IMG/VR virus record: IMGVR_UViG_3300025138_000060
Location: 1 to 51,201 of that record
DNA length: 51,201 nucleotides
Origin: a virus
Reading direction: 5' to 3' (one strand)
Shown here one piece after another: positions 22,603 through 28,535 of this stretch (position 1 is the first letter of the stretch; every line of letters starts with the position of its first letter). The translations under genes were made by a program, and so were the position numbers. A model generated the notes under the pieces. It ran no database searches and was not told the DNA's origin. It saw only the letters and a list, made by a program, of their open reading frames with translations.

Positions 22603-22613
22603 TTATTAATACA
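22603..22613 (-). promoter_or_regulatory. TGTATTAATAA element, site 3
   Basis: Third copy of the shared element, with the longer extension TTATTAATACACTA on the plus strand (22603-22616), identical to 48334-48347. Confidence 0.55.
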
Positions 22614-22702
22614 CTAGCAAATTGACCACATAATTTTTTTTATAAATTTTTATTTTATAAATTTTTTATCCACAGGTAAATTACCAGACAAACCTAAAAC
22701 AC

Positions 22703-22731
22703 TTGCAGTTTCCAAAATGTTTTCATAGTAT
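22703..22731 (+). promoter_or_regulatory. Rightward promoter of 71-aa gene
   Basis: TTGCAG, 17 bases, TAGTAT. About 70 bases before the start, with AAAAGGAG as ribosome site. Moderate match. Confidence 0.5.
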
Positions 22732-22805
22732 AAATGTAAGGTATCACTTTCTCGCGCAGGGAAATTTCTTTTTTCTCTGAAAACACAACAATAAAAGGAG
22801 CAACA

Positions 22806-23021
22806 ATGACATCTATTAAAGAATTATTCGCAACACATCCTCACTTAGAAGATGACTTTTTAGATTCTGTTGAAGCTGCTGAATTGTCTGTCCAAGATAA
22901 AAATATAGAGTATAGCGTTGTTTACATAGATAGTATGAACACAATTATATCTATGCCATCGCAACCACCACCCAGTGAGTATGGTTATAAGGTGCTTACT
23001 TACGTAAGTAACAGCATCTAG
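22806..23021 (+). CDS. Unknown protein of divergent region (71 aa)
   Basis: A 71-residue acidic protein, MTSIKELFATHPHLEDDFLD, then SVEAAELSVQDKNIEYSVVY. A strong ribosome site (AAAGGAGCAACAATG) and its own promoter and terminator make it a single-gene unit. Its place opposite the leftward cassette and before the integrase operon is where a regulator might sit, but I see no helix-turn-helix. Confidence 0.7.
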   Translation: MTSIKELFATHPHLEDDFLDSVEAAELSVQDKNIEYSVVYIDSMNTIISMPSQPPPSEYGYKVLTYVSNSI

Positions 23022-23048
23022 AACAACAATTGATCATATAGGACTAAC

Positions 23049-23078
23049 AAGAGGCCCAATACGGGTCTTTTTTTTGTT
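23049..23078 (+). terminator. Terminator after 71-aa gene
   Basis: AAGAGGCCC-AATAC-GGGTCTTTT stem with G-T pairs, followed by a run of Ts. Confidence 0.75.
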
Positions 23079-23096
23079 TTAATTGCGTAACTAACG

Positions 23097-23141
23097 ACTG
23101 TTAACTTTTAATTTGACAACCTGTTAACTTAATAGTTAGGT
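23097..23141 (+). promoter_or_regulatory. Promoter/operator region of integrase operon
   Basis: TTGACA at 23113 is flanked by two direct copies of CTGTTAACTT (23098-23107 and 23121-23130). The -10 is not clear (TTAGGT at 17 bases). Two repeats flanking a -35 suggest repressor or integrase binding. Confidence 0.5.
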
Positions 23142-23173
23142 GGCGTAGTAACCAACTAACAGGAACCAATCCT

Positions 23174-23356
23174 ATGTATAAATCAAAATCAATTCATCAG
23201 TTGATGAACAATTACTTAAACAACCACACGCTAAGTAATGCGTGGTTGGTTTTAAACTACGTGCGTAAATACCCAACAGTATTGAGCGGCCTAAACCGCA
23301 TTGAGTTGGCTATCTACAAAGCTATCGTGGTAAACTGCGGAGAGGAAATAAGATGA
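23174..23356 (+). CDS. Small helical protein before integrase (60 aa)
   Basis: A 60-residue protein (MYKSKSIHQLMNNYLNNHTL, then LNYVRKYPTVLSGLNRIELA) with a basic N-terminus. It starts after AGGAACCAATCC and overlaps the next gene by four bases. First gene of the integrase operon; an excisionase or repressor role is possible from position only. Confidence 0.65.
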   Translation: MYKSKSIHQLMNNYLNNHTLSNAWLVLNYVRKYPTVLSGLNRIELAIYKAIVVNCGEEIR

Positions 23357-23517
23357 AAAGCAAGAACAATTCCCGACACGGCAAATCAAAGTCATTTGGC
23401 TCGATTGGCAAGAAAGCCCCACGGCACATCAATCACGACTTAAATGTCTTTGATGCTAGCAAACCTAAAAAGGTGCGGGTCAACAAGCGGCCTAAAGCTT
23501 TGCGGGGTATGCGCTGA
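23353..23517 (+). CDS. Small basic protein before integrase (54 aa)
   Basis: ATG 23353 opens a 54-residue, strongly basic protein, MKSKNNSRHGKSKSFGSIGK, ending KKVRVNKRPKALRGMR. It overlaps the integrase start (TGATG). Charge and small size suit a DNA-binding or recombination-directionality protein, although no winged-helix pattern is visible. Confidence 0.68.
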   Translation: MKSKNNSRHGKSKSFGSIGKKAPRHINHDLNVFDASKPKKVRVNKRPKALRGMR

Positions 23518-24650
23518 TGGGTAAGGCTCCATACATCCGCCCTCGAAAGCGAGGCAACACAACTGTCTATGGCTTTCGCCCCACAGATGAACTACTTCGA
23601 GCGTTTCCCGATCTTACACGGGAGACATTCACTTCGTCATCGGAAGCCAATACTTATGGCAACACTATTAAACGTAAGTTCGAGAAATGGAAGGCAGGGG
23701 AACATCACGATATTTACGTGAATAAGGATTCTGTCGAGGCTTTAGTGCAATATTATTTAAATTCTATGAGATTTAAAAACATTAAGACCAACAATACCAA
23801 GCGTTCTTATCTTGAACATCTACGTCACGTAGCACCTATTCACATAACTAACACATCCTTTGATCGTATGCTTGTGTCAAATGTTGACTATGACTACGTG
23901 AATACACTGTGGCTACACATAAAGGATAAGGTGTCTACACACAAAGCGAACCACACTTTCAAGGTTTTAAAGCTGGTATGGAATGAAGCGTTTCGCGCAG
24001 GGAAAGTTAAAAACAATCCTTTTTCATCAGTAAAATTGCCTAAGCTGCCAGATCGTCAGGTGATGTGGACAGATGACCAGATCAAAGGAATGGTGGCCTA
24101 TTGTGATGAACATGACCAACACGCAATGGGTACGATGATCACGATGTGTTATGAGTTCTGCCAACGGCCTATCGATGTACGCAAAATGAAATGGTCTAAC
24201 GTAGATGGTCGCACTGGTGTGTCTAACTTCCGACAACAGAAGACCGGAAAGCAAATGGCTATCAAGGTAACTAATGCTGTACAAAACCGATTACACCTAC
24301 ATCAACGCCGTAACACAGATGATTTTATCTTTGCTACAAACTACGCAAATAAGCCGTTTACTGCTGATAGGCTAAACAAAGTCTTCCGGTCATTGGCAGA
24401 GGGTTATGGGTTGCCTGAAGTGCAGTTAGTGGATCAGTTTAATAAAGATGGCAGTCAGAAGTATTCAACCATCTGGCTGGCAGATTTACGTAGAACTGGG
24501 ATAACTCACGCATCTCAATGTGGGTGTAGTGATCGAGAGCTAATGAGTCTGTCGGGCCATCGTAATCCACAAATGCTGGTTGTTTACGCAGTCGAAGGTG
24601 AAGTCGAGAGTACCAACGCTAATAAGAAGCGGGGGCTGCTAGATGCTTAA
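23517..24650 (+). CDS. int: Tyrosine integrase
   Basis: A 377-residue site-specific recombinase. The N-terminal 60 residues form an arm-binding-type domain, residues about 70-170 the SAM-like core-binding domain, and the rest the catalytic domain. Catalytic residues are visible: R217 (CQRPID), K242 (QQKTGK), R325 (LADLRRT), H348 (LSGHRN) and Y357 (VVYAVE). The first His of the usual HxxR box is Ala here (A322). It is third in an operon with two small basic proteins. A tRNA-Asn fragment 580 bases downstream is the likely attP. It should integrate the phage into a host tRNA-Asn gene. Confidence 0.92.
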   Translation: MGKAPYIRPRKRGNTTVYGFRPTDELLRAFPDLTRETFTSSSEANTYGNTIKRKFEKWKAGEHHDIYVNKDSVEALVQYYLNSMRFKNIKTNNTKRSYLEHLRHVAPIHITNTSFDRMLVSNVDYDYVNTLWLHIKDKVSTHKANHTFKVLKLVWNEAFRAGKVKNNPFSSVKLPKLPDRQVMWTDDQIKGMVAYCDEHDQHAMGTMITMCYEFCQRPIDVRKMKWSNVDGRTGVSNFRQQKTGKQMAIKVTNAVQNRLHLHQRRNTDDFIFATNYANKPFTADRLNKVFRSLAEGYGLPEVQLVDQFNKDGSQKYSTIWLADLRRTGITHASQCGCSDRELMSLSGHRNPQMLVVYAVEGEVESTNANKKRGLLDA

Positions 24651-24843
24651 CTTAGATCTGGTTGGCTGCATACACTGTAATGCAGTCAGGACTGTTGTAA
24701 CCGACTCTAGACCAACGGTGAAGGCGGGTATACGTTACACACGTAGAAAGCGTGAGTGCGTGAAATGTGCTGCAAAGTATTGGACTAAAGAAGTCTTAGA
24801 TCATCAGTGCCGCGAATATATAACGAGTGAGGAAAAAATGTGA
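24643..24843 (+). CDS. NrdR-like zinc-ribbon protein (66 aa)
   Basis: A 66-residue protein with CIHC (C9, C12) and ECVKC (C39, C42). Between them lies VVTDSRP and then RRKREC, followed by KYWTKEVL. NrdR, the repressor of ribonucleotide reductase genes, has the same CxxC-DSR-RRRREC-xxC-FTT-E order, but the ATP-cone that follows in NrdR is missing. It overlaps the integrase end by eight bases. It could be a mini-NrdR acting on the phage or host reductase genes, or an Ogr-like activator. Confidence 0.7.
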   Translation: MLNLDLVGCIHCNAVRTVVTDSRPTVKAGIRYTRRKRECVKCAAKYWTKEVLDHQCREYITSEEKM

Positions 24844-25055
24844 TGAGTAAAACTAAATCAAAAAACTCAGTCTATGAAGAAGAGATGAACTGTTACGTTA
24901 AGATCAAGGGCTTTACCATTTATATTGAAGTTAGCGAAGCAACCCACAATGAACCTTCAGTAACTTTCTGGACTGAAGCTTACCCTGTAGATAGTACCAC
25001 AAAACTGAAGATTGATAAGAAATATTCAGAGCATTGGCCGGGTAAAAGAACTTAG
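24843..25055 (+). CDS. Unknown protein, end of integrase operon (70 aa)
   Basis: Begins at ATG 24843, on the previous stop (TGATGA), giving MSKTKSKNSVYEEEMNCYVK and beta-like IKGFTIYIEVSEATHNEPSV. A GTG three bases earlier is an equal alternative. It is the last gene before the terminator at 25068. No family recognised. Confidence 0.65.
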   Translation: MSKTKSKNSVYEEEMNCYVKIKGFTIYIEVSEATHNEPSVTFWTEAYPVDSTTKLKIDKKYSEHWPGKRT

Positions 25056-25067
25056 TGCTTAACAAAG

Positions 25068-25111
25068 TGGCGGCTTTCTAGATTAGTTATTTCTGGAGCC
25101 GCCATTTTTAT
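25068..25111 (+). terminator. Terminator of integrase operon
   Basis: Perfect 8-bp stem TGGCGGCT/AGCCGCCA with a 21-base loop, then TTTTTATTTTT. Confidence 0.8.
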
Positions 25112-25144
25112 TTTTAACAGAATCAAAAAACTTTTTTAAAAAAA

Positions 25145-25189
25145 TGGCAGATTTGGCAGACTGCCAATTTACTTTCTGCCCTGCCAAAT
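25145..25189. repeat. TGGCAG/CTGCCA cluster next to attP
   Basis: Two direct TGGCAG words followed by two CTGCCA words, giving nested inverted repeats (TTGGCAG-A-CTGCCAA is perfect). Location 40-85 bases from the att core suits integrase or excisionase arm sites. Confidence 0.55.
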
Positions 25190-25229
25190 TACCCTCAAAA
25201 TTATATATTATTGTTATTAATCAATAAGT

Positions 25230-25275
25230 TGGCTCCGGCGGTTGGGATCGAACCAACGACCAATTGATTAACAGT
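25230..25275 (-). other. attP: attP core: 3' part of a tRNA-Asn(GTT) gene
   Basis: On the minus strand these 46 bases read as the 3' part of tRNA-Asn: anticodon loop CTGTTAA, T-arm GTTGG-TTCGATC-CCAAC, acceptor strand CGCCGGA and GCCA. The preceding bases do not form a D-arm or a 5' acceptor strand, so this is not a working tRNA. Such fragments mark attP sites of phages that integrate into tRNA genes and restore them. No gene lies between 25116 and 25455. Confidence 0.85.
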
Positions 25276-25316
25276 TGTCCTTTGTTTTCAATGACTTACG
25301 TAACTTTATACTCAAT

Positions 25317-25326
25317 ACCTGTTAAC
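25317..25326 (+). repeat. ACCTGTTAAC word near attP
   Basis: Identical to 21057-21066 and 23119-23128. Here it lies 42 bases from the att core. It resembles the anticodon-loop core sequence ACTGTTAATC. Confidence 0.5.
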
Positions 25327-25355
25327 ACTAGGTGTTGTTGAAAGTAATTAGCAAA

Positions 25356-25367
25356 TGTATTAATTAA
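25356..25367 (+). promoter_or_regulatory. TGTATTAATTAA element, site 4
   Basis: Exact copy of site 1 but on the plus strand, followed after four bases by TTGACA, as at the head operon. Confidence 0.6.
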
Positions 25368-25371
25368 GTGG

Positions 25372-25397
25372 TTGACAAGATCTAGATCCCCTATAAG
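25372..25397 (+). promoter_or_regulatory. Probable promoter of replication operon
   Basis: TTGACA and TATAAG, but only 14 bases apart, shorter than a normal spacer. The leader that follows has a CTCT-TTGG-AGAG hairpin before the ribosome site. Placement upstream of the replication genes supports it. Confidence 0.4.
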
Positions 25398-25455
25398 CTG
25401 ACGCTGTCTCTTTGGAGAGGCAGAACCAACCAAAGACTATAACAACAGGTGACCA

Positions 25456-25788
25456 ATGACAAATTCAATCAATTTAAAAATAACATTAGAGAAGACTGAT
25501 GTAAAAGTTTACACAGTCGAGTACACACTCGAAAGAAGCGATCTTATTGAGTGGGTAGATAAAAATCGTGGATCATATCAGAAGGTCGAAGTAGACCCTA
25601 CACTAGATCCTAATGATGGTACTGAGGAAGTATCTTGTACTGAAGATCAATACTATGATTTACACATAGACAATTATATCGATGATCAAGATCCAGATCT
25701 TTTGTTTACTGATAATTGCCACGATCACGATAAATGTAAATTTGTAAGTGAAGAGTGTTCAATTCTACAAACTTATGCAGCAGACTAA
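25456..25788 (+). CDS. Unknown acidic early protein (110 aa)
   Basis: A 110-residue acidic protein, MTNSINLKITLEKTDVKVYT, with beta-like N-terminal half and a C-terminus rich in Asp, Cys and His (NCHDHDKCKF then VSEECSILQ), a possible metal site. It leads the replication operon and is coupled to the primase (TAATG). Confidence 0.68.
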   Translation: MTNSINLKITLEKTDVKVYTVEYTLERSDLIEWVDKNRGSYQKVEVDPTLDPNDGTEEVSCTEDQYYDLHIDNYIDDQDPDLLFTDNCHDHDKCKFVSEECSILQTYAAD

Positions 25789-26552
25789 TGACCTACGCTG
25801 AACAACTAGAAGTTATTAAAGGCATACCAATCCGAGAAGGTGATACAAAAGTTATAACGTGTCCTTTCTGCGGTGGCCTAAAGAAGCTGGCAGTGTCCAA
25901 GATCGATGGTCAACTCAAGTGGTACTGCTATCGAGCCAGTTGCAATGGAAAAGGTATTTACACAGGCAAGCGCAATCTAGCAGCTGCTAAAAACTATATG
26001 GCTAATAATGTAGCAGCCAGAGCAATTATTAAAAGACCAATACCTTCCATAACTACTTCAGTAGAAAACCATCAACCCGCGCTCGATTATCTAACAAGCG
26101 TCAATAGTCTTGAGGCATATCAAGCTGGTTACATAAGTATTAGATACGCTCCGGCTGAGGACAGAGTACTATTTTTGAGTGAAGAAGGTGCGGTAGGTAG
26201 GTCATTAAAAAAGTATGGGCCTAAGTGGATCTCTTATGGAATAACTACTGACGGCCTTCATGTAGGTAGTGGTGAAATTGCGGTGCTGGTTGAAGACGTA
26301 CCATCAGCCTGTTCAGTAAGTAGGCTAAAAGGAATTTGTGGGGTTGCGTTGCTAGGGACAACAGTATCTATGCAAATAAAAAAATCGCTTGGAAGGTATA
26401 ACACTGTATATTTAGTCTTGGATAAAGATGCTTCTGCTAAAGCACTGGCCCAAACAAAGTACATAGATAAAAGCTTTAAAGTGCGACTAACAAAAAAAGA
26501 CTTGAAGTATTTAACAAGTGCATCCATAAAAGATTTACTAACTACTTTGTAA
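25788..26552 (+). CDS. DNA primase (T7 gp4 N-terminal-like)
   Basis: A 254-residue stand-alone primase. The zinc-binding part has C25, C28, C47 and C52 (CPFCGG, WYCYRASC). A TOPRIM domain follows, with the catalytic Glu in VLVEDVPSA (E169) and the metal-binding pair LDKD (D212, D214). It makes RNA primers for the lagging strand. In T7 this half is fused to the helicase; here the helicase is a separate gene 770 bases downstream. The start at 25788 overlaps the previous stop; the open frame extends further up but lacks a ribosome site. Confidence 0.85.
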   Translation: MTYAEQLEVIKGIPIREGDTKVITCPFCGGLKKLAVSKIDGQLKWYCYRASCNGKGIYTGKRNLAAAKNYMANNVAARAIIKRPIPSITTSVENHQPALDYLTSVNSLEAYQAGYISIRYAPAEDRVLFLSEEGAVGRSLKKYGPKWISYGITTDGLHVGSGEIAVLVEDVPSACSVSRLKGICGVALLGTTVSMQIKKSLGRYNTVYLVLDKDASAKALAQTKYIDKSFKVRLTKKDLKYLTSASIKDLLTTL

Positions 26553-26611
26553 TATTACTTATAGAAAGATCATAACTATACATTGATCAGTAAAGAGGGG
26601 GAATTAACAAA

Positions 26612-26980
26612 ATGATGCGAAAAAAGAATTGCCGACAAAAGACCATACGAAACAGAAGCAGAGTTGGTGCTGGTGGACTTACTCTTGCCACTGGAATGAC
26701 CCTTTGGGAATATCGCCAACGGTCAGGAAGATCTTTTAATGGAAAGCCACCCGTATCCGTAAACGGATTATGGTTGATGCTCAGTAAGGTTGGTTTATCG
26801 ACTTATGGAGCGTTGGCTGGAATAAGAGCATCCTCATTTCCCAATCCTGTATTGGCTCCCCCTCAACCAAATAAAAATTGTTTGCCTAATAGAGAGCGTT
26901 CTGCATTCGGATCGCTGACGATAGGTGCTGGTAATATAGTAATCACGGGCGACTGTGAAATTTATGACAAACATTTTTAG
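26612..26980 (+). CDS. Uncertain Gly/Ser/Arg-rich open frame (122 aa)
   Basis: A 122-codon frame after a good ribosome site (AGAGGGGG) and ATGATG. The product is Arg rich at first, then Gly, Ser and Pro rich (NGKPPVSVNGLWLML, SLTIGAGNIVITGDC). Codon use (many GGA and AGA) differs from neighbours. No family recognised. A frame-3 stretch (WWTYSCHWNDPLGISP) also looks protein-like, so a frameshifted gene is possible. Confidence 0.45.
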   Translation: MMRKKNCRQKTIRNRSRVGAGGLTLATGMTLWEYRQRSGRSFNGKPPVSVNGLWLMLSKVGLSTYGALAGIRASSFPNPVLAPPQPNKNCLPNRERSAFGSLTIGAGNIVITGDCEIYDKHF

Positions 26981-27002
26981 AGTAAAATAAGGGACCAAAC
27001 TT

Positions 27003-27215
27003 ATGACTACGAAAAAAAGCCGTGCAATTTGCATTATAGATTATGAGATTGAAGGCAACTATAGAGATGCTGGAGCAGTTGAAGAAAAAGTAGAACTTGC
27101 TATTAAAAACTTGGTTGAGGGAGACAAACAAGTAGTACACTGGCAAGTAGAGTTACGTGAGCGTAGAGGTGAAGGCGCTCCTGACTTAGGAAAAATGAAA
27201 TTTCGAGCTAACTAA
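27003..27215 (+). CDS. Unknown early protein (70 aa)
   Basis: A 70-residue protein, MTTKKSRAICIIDYEIEGNY, with VEEKVELAIKNLVEGDKQVV and a basic end (LRERRGEG). The beta-alpha-beta appearance suggests a small compact fold. Followed by a terminator, so it ends a transcription unit. Confidence 0.68.
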   Translation: MTTKKSRAICIIDYEIEGNYRDAGAVEEKVELAIKNLVEGDKQVVHWQVELRERRGEGAPDLGKMKFRAN

Positions 27216-27239
27216 TTACGTAAATATCTGTTGATAAAG

Positions 27240-27267
27240 AACCCTGCTTTCGAGCGGGGTTTTTTTT
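27240..27267 (+). terminator. Terminator between primase and helicase units
   Basis: AACCCTGCT-TTCG-AGCGGGGTT followed by six more Ts: a very stable tetraloop stem. Confidence 0.88.
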
Positions 27268-27319
27268 GTTGCTTTTTTTACAGACCTCTTTATTAAGTGT
27301 TGGATAGAGAGGATTATAA

Positions 27320-28534
27320 ATGCACCAATCATTATTGAATACCTGCCTTAGCAATAAATTTTATAACAATAACAAAACGAAGCTTAGAACTTCATTATTT
27401 GAGGAAACGCAGCAAGACTTATACAAAACAATCGTTTCAATGCACGATAAGTTTGAGAAAGATATTACACCACAAGAGCTTTTTAATTTTTGGAAATCGG
27501 AAAATCCTACGAGTACAGGTTCGTGGACACACGAAATTGAAAATGAAATCTCTTTAGTCGCAGAGTCTAAATCCTTAGATACGGAAATAGCTCACACCAT
27601 AATAGAAAATATCTGGCGGCAACACGTTGGCCTAGACATTGCTAACTTAGGTATCGCTATGTCTGAAGGCGATACTGGTAGTATGGATAAACTAGTTACG
27701 TTACTAGATCGTGTTTCGAAGGGCTATATGCCTGATGACTTTGCCGAAGATGTTACAGATGACATTTACGAACTTCTCGCGGTAGTCAGTAATGATAATC
27801 GTTTCAAATTTAACATCGAGACTTTGTCGCGCAATTGCTACGGCATAGGTCGGGGTGAATTTGGTGTGATAGCTGCTTACTCAAATGTAGGTAAAACTGC
27901 ATTGGCAATTAGTTTGTGTGCCGCTCCGGGCGGCTTTTGCCAACAGGATGCCAAGGTCTGCTACATTGCAAACGAAGAAGTAGCTAAACGTACCAAGCTT
28001 CGAGCTATTCAGGCTTATACTGGAATGACGAAGGAAGAGATCGAGTTCGATCCTCAAGCCGCCGCTGCTCGATATTCTGGTATTAAAGACCGACTGATAT
28101 TTGTAGATGCACAAGGCTGGGACATTCAGATGCTGGATGCTTACCTAAACAAGCAAAAGCCTGAAGTCTGTATCGTTGACATGGCGGATAAAATTGCACT
28201 GACCCAACTCTTCAATAGTGGGCATGAGCGACTACGTGAGCTATATTACAGATTACGTGAGTTAGCCAAGAAGCATGACTGCGCCCTGATTGGATTGTCT
28301 CAGGCCAGTGCTGAAGCTGAAGGTAAAACACGGCTTACTCCGACAATGCTGGAAGGCTCCAAGGTGGGTAAGATTGCAGAGACCGATATACTCATTGGTG
28401 CTGGAAAAATGAATGATGCAGAAAACCCTGATGATCCCACCCGCTACTTAACAGTGATGAAAAACAAAATTTCTGGCTGGCACGGGACTGTTATCTGCCA
28501 ACTGAATGCACAAACCTCACGCTACGAGGTTTAA
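27320..28534 (+). CDS. Replicative DNA helicase (RecA-fold, DnaB-like)
   Basis: A 404-residue helicase. Walker A AYSNVGKT (about 186-193), then CYIANEEV, Walker B VCIVDMAD (D287) and LIGLSQASAEAEG, followed by LTPTMLEGSKVGKIAETDIL are typical of the hexameric DnaB/gp4 group. The N-terminal 150 residues are helical and could bind the primase. It unwinds the fork ahead of the polymerase encoded next. Good fit in length (T7 gp4 helicase half is shorter). Confidence 0.85.
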   Translation: MHQSLLNTCLSNKFYNNNKTKLRTSLFEETQQDLYKTIVSMHDKFEKDITPQELFNFWKSENPTSTGSWTHEIENEISLVAESKSLDTEIAHTIIENIWRQHVGLDIANLGIAMSEGDTGSMDKLVTLLDRVSKGYMPDDFAEDVTDDIYELLAVVSNDNRFKFNIETLSRNCYGIGRGEFGVIAAYSNVGKTALAISLCAAPGGFCQQDAKVCYIANEEVAKRTKLRAIQAYTGMTKEEIEFDPQAAAARYSGIKDRLIFVDAQGWDIQMLDAYLNKQKPEVCIVDMADKIALTQLFNSGHERLRELYYRLRELAKKHDCALIGLSQASAEAEGKTRLTPTMLEGSKVGKIAETDILIGAGKMNDAENPDDPTRYLTVMKNKISGWHGTVICQLNAQTSRYEV

Positions 28535-28535
28535 T

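Noticed and set aside
22622-22646. A rightward promoter TTGACC...TATAAA
   Set aside because: The spacer is only 13 bases; the TTGCAG-N17-TAGTAT pair downstream is a better candidate.
23353-23517. A classical winged-helix excisionase
   Set aside because: The protein is small and basic but I cannot see the expected helix-turn-helix pattern.
25230-25305. A complete tRNA-Asn gene
   Set aside because: The 3' part is perfect but the bases before the anticodon loop cannot form the D-arm or pair with the acceptor strand CGCCGGA.
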